Notes under the pieces: generated by a model
What the model saw: the letters and a program-made list of their open reading frames with translations, nothing else
Databases searched by the model: none
Told to the model about the DNA's origin: nothing
Translations under genes and position numbers: made by a program
Shown here: positions 8,949-19,162 of the stretch, piece by piece
Position numbering within the stretch: the stretch's first letter is position 1
Layout: each line of letters starts with the position of its first letter
Source: Mesomycoplasma ovipneumoniae
GTDB lineage: Bacteria; Bacillota_I; Bacilli_A; Mycoplasmatales; Metamycoplasmataceae
Direction of reading: 5' to 3'
Assembly: GCF_038095975.1 (NCBI RefSeq)
Contig: NZ_CP146003.1
Location: forward strand, 62,001 to 126,000
DNA length: 64,000 nt

Positions 8949-11445
8949 AAATTTCGATTTAATCATTAACTCCAAGTTAGATCAAATTTTGGCTGAAAAA
9001 TTTACGCGCTACTCAAAATATATAATTCAAAACAGAGCAATTCCCGATGTTCGCGATGGACTAAAACCTGTTCAGAGAAGAATTCTTTATTCAATGTGGC
9101 AGCTAGGCCTAAAAAATACTAAAAATTACAAAAAATCAGCCAGAGTTGTCGGAGATGTAATCGGTAAATTTCACCCTCACGGAGATTCATCGATTTATGA
9201 TGCACTAGTTCGGCTGTCTCAAGAGTGAAAAATTAACATTCCACTTGTAGAAATGCACGGAAATAAAGGCTCAATTGATGATGACCCCCCCGCTGCAATG
9301 AGGTATACCGAAGTTAGACTAGCCCAAATTAGTGAACATTTACTTGAATTATTATCAAAAAATGTCGTAAATTTCTATCCTAATTTTGATGATAGTGAAA
9401 AAGAGCCCACGGTTTTACCAGCAATTTTTCCTAACTTGTTAATTAACGGGGCAATCGGAATTGCAAGTGGTTTTGCTACCGAAATACCTCCTCATAATTT
9501 AGTTGAAGTTATCCAAGCTGTAATTTTAATGATCAAAAATCCTTTAATTACAAACGCCCAAATTTCAAAAGTTATTTTAGGCCCTGATTTTCCCACTGGC
9601 GGAATAGTTTATGGAAAAGCCGGAATTTTAGATGCTTTTGAAACCGGAAAAGGAAAAATTCAAATCTCATCATCATACAAAATTTCTGAAAAAAACAAGC
9701 AAAAAGTGATCGAAATTTCCTCTGTTCCTTTTGGAATTTCAAAGGCTAACTTGATTCAACAAATCGATACAATTCGATTTGAAGAAAAAATTAGCGGAAT
9801 TAAAGAGGTTATTGACCAATCTGATCAGAACGGCGTGCTTATTTTTGTTGAACTTGAAAAAGATGCAAACGCCGAATTAATTCTTAATTATTTGTTGCAA
9901 AAAACAGATATGCAAATTTATTATTCCTATAATTCGGTAGCAATTTGTAATAATTCACCAAAATTACTATCAATTAAAGAAATGATTGCTTATTTTCTTG
10001 AGCATTTAAGAAAAGTTAAACTAGGTGAATTTAATTATGAACTTTTTAAAAGCAAAAAAAGGCTTGAAATTATAGAAGGTTTTTTAAAAGTTGCCGATAT
10101 AACTAATGAAGTAATTGAAATTATTCGTAAATCTGATAATTCAAAAGCGGGCGTAATTGCTGATTTAGTTAAATATTTAAATTTTACCGAAGTTCAAGCT
10201 GAAGCAATTGCTTCGATGCGTTTGTATAGATTATCTAAAATTGAACAGCAGTCATTTTTAAATGAATCAAAAACTTTAGCCCAAAACATTGAAGAATTTC
10301 AAAAACTTATTGAAAATAAGGAAGAATTTGATCTTCATTTAATTTCTATGCTTGAAAATTTTGCTAAGATTTATGGTTCTCCACGAAAAACTAAAATAGT
10401 TGACAAAGAATTGCAAGTAAAAATCAACCATCAAGATTTAATTAAGGATGAACAGTTTTATTTTTGAGTTTCTAAGAGTGGCCTTTTTAAAAAAATGAAC
10501 ATAAAAAATCATGCAGTCGAGGAAATTGAAAAAATTCAGTTACCTTCAGAAGATTTTTTTGTTTTTCAAGGTAAAATTAATCAACGTCAAAAAGGACTTT
10601 TTTTAACAAATAAAGGTGATGTTGGGATGTTGTTAGCTCATCAACTTGAAGAATTAACATTAAAAAATAACCCCAATAACTTAAAAATTTCTCTTGGCCT
10701 TAAAAATGATCACGAATTAATTAATTCTTTTTTTCTTGATGACCTAGATTCTAATTATTTTTTGCTTTTTATAACTAAATTTGGTTATGCAAAAAGAATG
10801 CAACTAAAAGAAATAGCAAAAATTAGACCAAATAATATGATAAATTGCTTTAAACCCAAAGAAGGTGATGAATTAATTAGCATTTTTTTAGAAAATAAAT
10901 TAAAAAACATCGTTTTAATCACGTCACACAATCGCGCACTAAAAATAAGTGCTTCAGATGTTCCAATTTATGGTCGTATTTCTTCAGGTGTAAAAATTTT
11001 AAAACTTCAAAAAAATGAAAAAATTGTTGCATCTGTTTTAATTAATTCTTCTGAGGAAATCGCAGTTATTGATAATTATTCGCGTTTTGAAAAAATTGCA
11101 TCAGAAAAACTTCATTTTGGTAACAGAACAATTGCTCCAAAAAGCTTTGATTCAAAACTTGATTTTTCTATAATTCCAAAAAGTGTCGAAATTTATAGTG
11201 AAAATTTGCAAGTTTTCGATTTTGACACCACTTTAAAGGTTGTTCCAATCCAAAAATTTATCAATTTTGACCCTAATCCTAAAAAAAATTATAAATTATT
11301 TTTAACAGCTAATAAAAATAACGAAAATTTACCAAATTTTATTGAACAAAATCAAGCAAATTCTAGTAAGATTTTAAAGACTAAACTTCAAGAAATAAGT
11401 GAAATTGACATAAATTTAATTCTTGAAAAGATTGAAAAGGAATAA
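8941..11445 (+). CDS. parC: DNA topoisomerase IV subunit A
   Basis: An 834-residue DNA-cleaving subunit of topoisomerase IV. The quinolone-resistance region reads [14 protein letters not shown], and the catalytic tyrosine lies in [11 protein letters not shown]. The C-terminal third carries the expected beta-propeller-like DNA-binding domain. Ser and Asp are at the usual quinolone-contact positions, so no resistance change is seen there. TGA is Trp at least twice. Starts inside the last codons of parE and is followed after 3 bases by ileS. Confidence 0.95.
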
Positions 11446-11448
11446 ACA

Positions 11449-14097
11449 ATGGATAAAAATTTCTATAAAAATTCGCTCAATATATTTTCCACAGATTTCT
11501 CAATGAAAGCTAATTTGCCTCAAAAGGACAAATTTTTTACTGAATTTTGAAAAAATGAAGACATTTACCAAAAACTTTTAAAAAAAAATATTAATAATCC
11601 AAGATTTATTCTTCATGACGGACCTCCTTATGCAAACGGTGACATTCATATTGGCCATGCTCTTAATAAAGTTTTAAAAGATATAATAGTTCGATATAAA
11701 TCAATGTCTGGTTTTTATTCACCTTTTGTCCCAGGTTGAGATACTCACGGTCTTCCAATTGAAAATAAAATTATTAACCAAATTGAGACAAAATCGACAT
11801 TAGAAATTCGCCAAAAAGCCAATGATTTTGCTAATTCACAAATTTTAGTTCAAAAAAAACAGTTTGAAAAATTGAATTTATTAACAGATTTTAGCCAAAT
11901 TTATCAAACAAATGACCCGCATTATGAAGCAAAGCAACTAAAATTATTTAAAAAAATCGCCGAAAAAGGTCTAATTTATCGTGCTTTAAAGCCAATTTAT
12001 TGATCTCCTTCAAGTCAAAGTGCCCTAGCTGAGGCCGAAATTGAATATCTAAATCACCGTTCTCCCTCAATTTTTGTTGCTTTTGATGTTAAAAATGGCA
12101 ACAATTTTGTAAAAAGCGGCGATAAAATCATTATTTGAACAACAACTCCTTGAACACTAATTGCAAATTCAGGAGTTGCTGTTGGTCTAAATTTTGACTA
12201 TGTTAGAGTAAAAGTTGGATCAAATTTTTACATTTTAGCAGAAAAATTATTACAAACATTAACCTCAAGTTTTGAGTGAAATTCTTATGAAATTATTGAC
12301 GCATTTTTAGGAAAAAACCTTATAAATATCGAGTATTTTCACCCTATTTTTGACAAAGTTTGCCCTATAGTTTCAGGTCACCATGTTACTTTGGATGCTG
12401 GTTCGGGTCTTGTTCATCTTGCGCCGCTTTTTGGTGAAGATGACTACTGGATTGGTCGAGAAAATGACCTTGAAATGGTTATGCATGTTGAAGATGATGG
12501 AAAATTTAATGAAAAAGCAGGACAATTTTCTGGTCAATTTTATGATTCGGCAAATAAATCAATAACCGAATATCTCAAAGAAAAACAATCACTTTTAAAA
12601 TTAAATTTTATCACTCACTCATTTCCTCACGATTGGCGAACATTAAAGCCCGTAATTTATCGTGGTACACCTCAGTGATTTGTTTCTGTTGAAAAAATTA
12701 AAAAAGAGCTTGAAACAGCGATAAATGAAATTGAATTTCCTGAAAAATGACTCAAAAACCGCTTAACAAAAATGATAATTGACAGAAAAGACTGACTAAT
12801 TTCGCGCCAGAGAAGTTGAGGAATACCGTTAATTATTTTTTATGATAAAAATAAAAATCCCGTCTTAGATAAGCCAGAAATTTTTGACCATATAATTTCA
12901 CAAGTTCAAGAATTTGGCTCTTCAATCTGATATCAAAAAACAGCTGACGAACTTTTACCTCCTAAGTATCAAAATTTAGGCTGAACAAAAGAAAACGATA
13001 TTTTGGATGTCTGATTTGATTCAGGTGTTAGTTTTTTGGCCGCAAATATTAACAATGAAAAGCCTCCTTTTGATATTTATTTAGAAGGATCTGATCAATA
13101 TCGCGGCTGATTTAACTCATCTTTAATAAATTCGGTGATATATTTTGGTTTTTCACCTTATAAAAAATTATTGTCTCACGGTTTTGTCGTTGATTCAAAA
13201 GGAAACAAAATGTCAAAATCAAGAGGAAATGGAGTTGATCCGCTTGTAATTTTGAATAAGTATGGTTGTGATATTTTTCGACTTTGAGTTGCAAATAGCG
13301 AATATTATAATGACATTGTTTATTCAGAGTCAATTTTTGAGCAAAATGTTGAAATTTACCGTAAAATTCGCAACACAGTTCGATTTTTAATTACAAATTT
13401 AGCAGATTTTGAACCAAAACAATATGAATTAGAAGAAGTTGACCTATTTATATATAATAAAATTCAAAAGCTAAAAAACGAAATAATTCAGTATTATGAT
13501 GAATATCGCTTTGTTCGTGTTGTAAAAATAATTAATAATTTTATAATTGAATTTTCTAATTTTTATCTATCTATTGTCAAAGATATTTTGTATGCTGATT
13601 CAAAAAATTCAGTAAAAAGACGCTCAATTCAATACATTTTTTATGAACTTTTATTGGTTTTAAATATTGCAATCGCGCCAATTATGCCAACAACAGCCGA
13701 AGAAATTTATCAATTTGTTCAAAAAAGTGAAAAGCAAACATCAATCCACCTGGAAAATTTCTTTAAAAAGTCTAATTTTGATCCAAAATTAGATGAAAAA
13801 TGAACTGAATTTTTTGATGTCAAAAACTCTGTTTATCAACTAATTGAGCAAAAAATTCAATCAAAAGAAATAAATCGCTCAAATGAAATTGCTATTGTTT
13901 TAGATTCTAATTCCTCAAATTTTCTAAAATCACTTGATCTTGTGAAATTATTAATGGTTGCAAAAGTCGAATTTAAGGACAAAATAAGCATTTATAATCT
14001 TAATTGACCTAAATGTCCAAGATGTTGAAACCATTTTGAAAAAATTCAGGATGTTTGTGACCGTTGTTTTGAGGTTTTGAATGAAAACAAAAATTAA
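11449..14097 (+). CDS. ileS: Isoleucyl-tRNA synthetase
   Basis: An 882-residue class I synthetase. The HIGH motif lies in [14 protein letters not shown] and the KMSKS motif in [10 protein letters not shown]. The CP1 editing region has the conserved TTTPWTL and [14 protein letters not shown]. The C-terminal zinc finger pairs two CxxC units (CPRC and CDRC). Many Trp positions are TGA. Start ATG 11449 lies three bases after parC. Its last 17 bases overlap lspA. Bacterial-type IleRS of normal length. Confidence 0.96.
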
Positions 14098-14683
14098 CCT
14101 CGTTATCAAATATATTAATTCAAAATATATTAAAATCGGCAAAAAACGCTTATTAATTAACATTTTGATTGCTTTTTTGGTTATTCTGGTTACTCTATTA
14201 ATTGATCAACTAACAAAAAATTTAATTTTTACCTATGATGAGTATAGAGAATCAACCGATAAAGGGTTTGTCAAAATAATTTCATGAGGTTTTATTGGTT
14301 TTCGTCCGCTTTTGCATCAAGGTGTAACTTCGGGCATTAATAATATTATTGGTTTTACAGGTATTCATATTTTTGCTTTTTTATTAAGTTTGTTACTTTT
14401 GATTTTGATTCCCTTTTCAAAAAAATATTCCCTAACAATTTTTATGGCCATATTATTAGGTGGGAATTGAGGCAATGAAATTGACCGAATTTTGGATGAT
14501 AATCATGTAAAAGACTTGCTTTTTCTGCCATTTGTAAGGTCAAGTGGGACATTTAATTTTGCAGATATTTTTATTTTTGTCGGCCCCATTGGAATTTTTA
14601 TTGTCTCTCTTTATGATCATGTTCAGCCTTGAATTTCAAAAAAACTCAAAAATAAAATCTTTAGGAAAAAAAGTAAAAATTAA
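14081..14683 (+). CDS. lspA: Lipoprotein signal peptidase (SPase II)
   Basis: A 200-residue membrane aspartyl protease that cleaves the signal peptide of diacylated prolipoproteins, the main surface proteins of mycoplasmas. Four membrane helices are apparent. The two catalytic aspartates are in GGNWGNEIDR and in FNFADIFIFVG. It overlaps ileS by 17 bases; ileS-lspA is a common bacterial pairing. The stop is followed at once by a piece of duplicated rnr 3' end and terminator. Confidence 0.93.
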
Positions 14684-14742
14684 AAAAAACGCTGTAATTT
14701 ACAGTATTTTTTACAAATAAGACTAATAATTTGTCAAAACAG
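14683..14742. repeat. About 60-bp direct repeat, left copy (duplicated rnr 3' end and terminator)
   Basis: This matches 16743-16804 with three substitutions and a 2-base length difference. It contains the CTGTA-ATT-TACAG hairpin plus the sequence that in the right copy encodes the last residues and stop of rnr. The two copies bracket dispersed element B and its IS. The hairpin serves here as the lspA terminator. Confidence 0.8.
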
Positions 14743-14883
14743 TTGAGTTTCCCGGTTTGATGATAAGAATTTACTGTTTAGTGAATATAAATATGAAAAA
14801 TACCCGTAAATACGGGTTTTTTAACGCTAAAATCTTAATTTTTATTACTTTAAAATTAGCCTTTTGCAAAAAAAAAAAAAAAA

Positions 14884-14899
14884 TGCTTGGTTTAAGAAA
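14884..14899. repeat. 16-bp direct repeat flanking the IS, left copy
   Basis: TGCTTGGTTTAAGAAA occurs immediately outside both ends of the IS, here and at 16305-16320. The matching site in copies A and C has only one such stretch, so this is a target-site duplication. Sixteen bases is long for an IS3-family element, which usually duplicates 3-5. Confidence 0.75.
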
Positions 14900-15008
14900 T
14901 AAATAAGTAGAAAAATCTCAGACAATTAGTTTTTTTTCTATGATTTTGATTGCTCCACTTTTGTTAATTTTTTCTAGCATGTTCATTTTAAAAATTTGGA
15001 CAAATAAT

Positions 15009-15692
15009 TTACCTCATATAATAACTTGGAGTTTTATATGATAAGCAACTTTGAGGCCTTTCATAGTTATACCAATCAATAAATGAACTTATTTTTTGAT
15101 AAGCGGTAGGCACATTTTCAAAATTTTCGCCCTCAATATTAAGCAATTCTCGCTGAAAAACTGCATAAAAATATTCAATAGGCCGGTTTGCAAGGGCATA
15201 ACCTTTTGGGGACATTGATTGTTGGATATTGTTTTGTTTTAAAAAATTAGCAAATTTGTAGTTTGCATATTCCACACCATGATCTGAATGGAAAAATTTT
15301 GGTTTAATATTATACTTTTTAATTGTTTCTTTTACTAAGTTTATAGTTTCTTCTGAAAATCTTGTTTTAGAAACTGAAAAATTTAGCAGGTAATTGGATT
15401 TTGTTTCAATAATTGAGTGTAGGTAAAATCATTCGTTGTTAATTTTGATAAATTTAATATCAGCAAACCATTTTTCGCCAAAATTTTCTGAGGAAAAGTC
15501 ACCTTTTATATGATCTTCAGTCCAAATTCGCGTAAACTTTTTCTCTTTTGGTGCTGGTTTTCCTTGCTTTTTATAAGCTAGAGATTTTAATCCTAAAAAT
15601 TCGTAATGTTTTTGAAACACGTACGTGCTTACATAATTTCCCTGATTTATGTAAATATTATATAGAACGTCGCGCCCCTTTAACTTTTCGAT
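15009..15692 (-). CDS. IS3-family transposase, OrfB (DDE integrase domain)
   Basis: An open frame of 227 codons with no convincing ATG at its 5' end, so it must be reached from OrfA. The rve domain is intact by motif: first Asp in KWFADIKF, second Asp in FFHSDHG, and Glu in RPIEYFYAVFQREL, ending with YNYERPQSCL. Relative to OrfA the frame is +1 (or -2), whereas IS3 elements normally use a -1 slip. A G-run at 15675-15678 is a likely place for a one-base insertion; with one G fewer the two frames join smoothly. The copy may therefore be inactive. Confidence 0.8.
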
Positions 15693-16257
15693 TTAAATTG
15701 AAATTTTCACGAATTCACTCAAGTAACTTTTCATCATAAATCATTTTCTTTGGTGGTTTTTTCACCCTTATCTTTTCATAAATCGAAGTGCGATTAATGT
15801 TAAAAACACTACAAATTCTAGTGCAATTTTCGATTTTACCTTTATCTTTTTCTTGTTCTTGTTTTCGCTTTTTAAGCTCCTCAAGAACAATTGCGGGGTC
15901 AATCCCGTATCTTCTAAGAACATTCTCCATTATTTCTTGATAAACTTCACGATCATTTTCAGAAAGATCGTTAATTGTATATTTCTTCTTTGGTTTGCGC
16001 GGTGATTTGATTTTCCCGCGGACACTTATCAAACTTTTCATATCATTATTATAAAACTTTTTTTGCCAATTTCTTATCAAATTATTAGCATATATATGCA
16101 GCATTCATTCTTTATCCGCTTTTTTGCTTTTCGATTTGCTTTTGTAAATTTCTCTAAATTCTTCAGCAAAATGCAAAATTGCGTTTTTTAATCCTTTAGA
16201 TTCGGCAATTTTTATGTATCTAAATTTGTCTTCAATTGTGAATTTGTATTGTTTCAT
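15658..16257 (-). CDS. IS3-family transposase, OrfA (DNA-binding part)
   Basis: A 199-residue frame starting MKQYKFTIEDKFRYIKIAES, with a helix-turn-helix at the N-terminus. A second recognition region comes around the end (NINRTSIYEKIRVKKP), preceded by a charged coiled-coil-like stretch rich in Lys and Glu. TGA is Trp. It overlaps OrfB by 35 bases before stopping at 15658. OrfA in IS3 elements binds the terminal repeats. The start codon lies 18 bases inside the right inverted repeat region. Confidence 0.8.
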
Positions 16258-16304
16258 TTTGACACACCTTTTTTCGAATGGTCTGAAACTAGTATACTAA
16301 TTTA

Positions 16305-16320
16305 TGCTTGGTTTAAGAAA
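16305..16320. repeat. 16-bp direct repeat flanking the IS, right copy
   Basis: Identical to 14884-14899. It holds the probable -35 side of the element B promoter, so the promoter is intact downstream of the IS. Confidence 0.75.
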
Positions 16321-16341
16321 AAATTAAGGTATAATTACAAT

Positions 16342-16608
16342 CAGTTAAGAATAATTAATAAATTTTGATATTGAATTAAGGGGGAATTAATTATGTTTTT
16401 GCCATAAAAAAATCAGAAAATGCGAATTATCCATTATATTTTTAAATATGATGGTATGCCTTAAATTTAACCGTTTAGAAATCTATATAAATTTAGGGCC
16501 TTTAATTATTGTTCTTTCAAAACTTCACATATTTTTTTAGGCTCAATGCAAACAAAAATGAGTTTTCTATTTGCATTGAGTTTAAATAGCAGTTGTATTT
16601 TTTTATGA
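16342..16608 (+). ncRNA. Candidate structured RNA, copy B
   Basis: Promoter TATAAT 16330-16335, AAGGGGG site and 4-codon ORF at 16393-16407. Stem 1 pairs 16431-16438 with 16447-16454. Stem 2 pairs GCCTTAAATTT (16458-16468) with 16489-16499. Stem 3 pairs CTCAATGCAA (16542-16551) with 16571-16580. The C-G pair in stem 3 replaces a U-A pair of copies A and C. A T-rich run follows at 16592. Confidence 0.55.
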
Positions 16609-16742
16609 TTTTTGTTAGCGTTTTAACTAAAAAAAGGTAGTTTAAATATTTCATATTTTGCTTTTCGAGTTAAAAATTTTAGTTTTTTTAGTTTGCTTTA
16701 TTTGATTAATAAATAGATTTTTCTTTCGTGAGTGTTAGATTT

Positions 16743-16804
16743 AAAAAAACACTGTAATTTACAGCATTTTTTTTACAAATAAGACTAATAATTTGTTAAA
16801 ACAG
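16743..16804. repeat. About 60-bp direct repeat, right copy, spanning the rnr stop and terminator
   Basis: Partner of 14683-14742. It covers the last six codons and stop of rnr and the hairpin CTGTA-ATT-TACAG with T-runs on both sides (16745-16773), which is the rnr terminator on the minus strand. Confidence 0.8.
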
Positions 16805-18875
16805 CGCTAATTTTTCCGTCTCAAATATTGGCGCTTTCAATTTTAACATCAATAAATTCACCTAATTTAAATCGATGTTTTTTATTGTATAAACAAAAAT
16901 TATCTTCCGCTAACACATAGGGATCATTTTCGCTATCAGGAAGACTTTTATTAATTATTAAGGCATCAAACATTCCGTCAATTTCAACAAAAAATCCGGA
17001 TTTAATAATAGAAGTTATTTGCGCCCTAAAGGATTTTCCAATCAAATTTTGGACATATTCAGCTTTTTTTATATTTATAATTTTTCTCTCTAAATTAAAT
17101 GCTTTTTGCTCTAATTCGGTTGTGGAGTAGGAATTTTTTTCCAAAATTTCCTTATAAGTTTCAATGTCATCGCTTTTTTTAAACAAAAAGTTATGGATAA
17201 TTCTATGCAATAATAAATCAGGATAACGACGGATAGGGCTAGTAAAATGACTATAAAAACTAGCTGCAAGACCAAAATGACTTTCGTTTTCAGTGCTATA
17301 AATTGCTTTTTGCATCGTTCTTAAAATTGAATATTTAAGAAAATTGTCATTATTTTCTAGTTTTATTTGATTAATTTTATGTGCAAACTCTTTAGAAGTA
17401 GGATTCAATTTTAAGCTGTGTTGTATGCCTAAAGATTTAATAACTTGATTAAAAATTGTTATTTTTTCAGGATCAGGGGTTGCATGAATCCGGTATAAAA
17501 TCGGAATTTTTTTCTTAGTTAAAAATTCCGAAACATTTTCATTCGCCCTAATCATAAAATTTTCAATTAATTCTTCAGAAATTCCTCTTCTTTTTATTTT
17601 TAGGGATTGTGTATATCCTTCTTGGTCTAAAATAATTTTAACTTCATCAAGCGCAAGGTCGATATAGCCTTGTTTTTTCTTGAAATTTGACAAAATAGCG
17701 TTTAAATTCAAACACTTTTTTAGCATATTTTCTAAATCTGTATCACCAAATGAAAATGAACCGGCAAAAAAATTATTTACTTTTTCATAAGTTAGCCGCC
17801 ATTTTGAATTAATCACAGAAGGGTAAATTTTAATGTATAAATTTTCACCTTTTTTATTTATAAGTGATTCCATTGTGATAGTAAATCTGTCAACATTAGG
17901 CATCAAAGAGCAAATTCCGTTTGATAATTCTTCAGGCAGCATAGGAATTACCATGTGCGGCAAATAAATTGAAGTTCCCCTTTTTTGGGCTTCAATATCG
18001 ATTGCTGAATCCTGTTTTACATAATGTGCGACGTCTGCAATATGAACTTTTAAGAGAAAATTTCCCTCTTTTGTTTGTTCAATAGAAATGGCATCATCAA
18101 AATCTTTTGTGTCATCGCCATCAATTGTTACCACGAGTTCATTTCGCAAATCTACTCTATTTTTGTCGATATTTTTTATTTCTTGTTCAATTTTTGAAGA
18201 TTCAGCTAGAACTTCTGGGCTAAATGTGTCAGTAATTTCTGACTCAATTATAGGAATTTTTACATGTAAAAAAGGCTCTGATTTGTGTCCAATTTTTTGA
18301 ATAACATCTAGTTTTAGCACATTTTTTTGATAATCAATAATTTTTACTTTATAAAAATTATTGATTTCTAGATCTTGAGTTGAATTTCAGCGAAAGAAAA
18401 AATTCCCCTTAAAATTAATAGGTTCAAAATCTCAATATTTATCATTTTTAACAACTTTTCCGATTAAAAATTTAGTGTTTCGCTGAATAATTTTAGTAAC
18501 AACACCGAAAAATTGATCACTTTTGAATCTGTCAACATAAATATTGATTTTGACTTCATCCCCCTCAAGAGCATTTGCAGTAAATCTTCCGGGTATAAAA
18601 ATATTATTTTTTTGGGCTGGATTTTGTTTATCTTCAACAAAACCAAACGAGGATTGGGTAGCGCGGAAAATACCAACCCGAGTTTCTATGAATTTAGGTC
18701 AATAATATTTGCCTTCCAGAGTTTTGAAAACCTGGAAATTTTCAATTAAAGTGCTTATTTGGTGCGTCAAATGTTGGTTTAAGTCAAAAGGCACGTTAAA
18801 TTTTCTAACAATTTCAATAAAAGTCTTTTCATCTTTAAGAAAATTTTTGAGTTTTTCGTGAGATATAATTTCCAT
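16785..18875 (-). CDS. rnr: Ribonuclease R
   Basis: A 696-residue 3'-5' exoribonuclease of the RNB family. A cold-shock-like RNA-binding region comes first. The RNB catalytic core holds DGDDTKDFDDAISI with its metal-binding aspartates and HSPIRRYPDLL-type sequence (FTSPIRRYPDLLLH), and a C-terminal S1 domain follows. Several TGA codons are Trp. Start ATG 18875 lies 5 bases after the secG stop, the conserved secG-rnr order. It would process structured RNA and degrade mRNA. Its last codons overlap a sequence that is duplicated 2 kb away. Confidence 0.95.
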
Positions 18876-18880
18876 GAATT

Positions 18881-19114
18881 TTACAACAACCTAATTACTA
18901 ACGATAGAGCTAAAAAAATAAAGCCCAATATAAACATTGCTCATTTTGTGAACTTTTTGATACCACGTTCTTTTGATACTTGGAATAAATCCAGATCGCT
19001 CGATCCGATTAGTGCTCCTGAGAATGAGTTTGAATGTGGCGACATAATTAGCGAAACTAAAACAATCAGGAAACCAAAAATCGCAATAAAAATAACTAAA
19101 ACTGTTTTTAACAT
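18881..19114 (-). CDS. secG: Preprotein translocase subunit SecG
   Basis: A 77-residue protein with two membrane helices separated by a loop (GSSDLDLFQVSKERG), typical of SecG, which assists SecYE/SecA translocation. Identity is supported by the rnr gene 5 bases downstream, a common pairing. ATG 19114 is preferred to the in-frame TTG three codons earlier. A TATAGTATAAT box lies near 19141-19151, giving a short leader with no clear Shine-Dalgarno site. Confidence 0.8.
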
Positions 19115-19162
19115 GATTAACAACCAAAAATAAGTTAAATTATACTATAAAAAAGCTAATTT

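Larger units (their letters stand above)
14900..16304 (-). mobile_element. IS3-family insertion sequence (IS150/IS1221-like)
   Basis: A 1405-bp element with imperfect 30-bp terminal inverted repeats (14900-14929 and 16275-16304, both starting TAAAT), matching at about 22 of 30 positions. It carries one transposase locus on the minus strand, split into two overlapping frames. Size, inverted repeats and OrfA/OrfB arrangement fit the IS3 family. IS1221 of M. hyorhinis and M. hyopneumoniae is the likely relative, but I cannot confirm identity. It sits inside dispersed element B and is flanked by a 16-bp direct repeat. Confidence 0.85.
14743..16614 (+). repeat. Dispersed element, copy B, interrupted by an insertion sequence
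   Basis: The left part (to 14899) has the hairpin TTACT/AGTGAA, the CCCGT/ACGGG terminator (14802-14817) and a 16-base poly(A) tract (14868-14883). The right part (from 16305) has TATAAT 16330-16335, a 4-codon ORF (MFLP, 16393-16407) and the three stem-loops. Joining the parts across the IS restores the order seen in copies A and C. The IS separates the poly(A) tract from the promoter. From 16615 to 16742 is AT-rich DNA in which I see nothing. Confidence 0.7.

Noticed and set aside
7020..11445. gyrB-gyrA pair instead of parE-parC
   Set aside because: The paired overlapping order and the ParC-type start favour topoisomerase IV. Gyrase cannot be fully excluded without alignment.
12383..12565. 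Forward ORF of 60 codons inside ileS
   Set aside because: It overlaps the ileS editing domain in another frame. The ileS frame carries the conserved motifs.
14400..14600. Frameshift in lspA
   Set aside because: The apparent break at 14286-14288 is a TGA Trp codon; the frame continues through both catalytic Asp motifs.
18464..18676. Minus-strand ORF of 70 codons upstream of the rnr core
   Set aside because: It is an out-of-frame shadow of the rnr N-terminal domain, which is restored when TGA is read as Trp.
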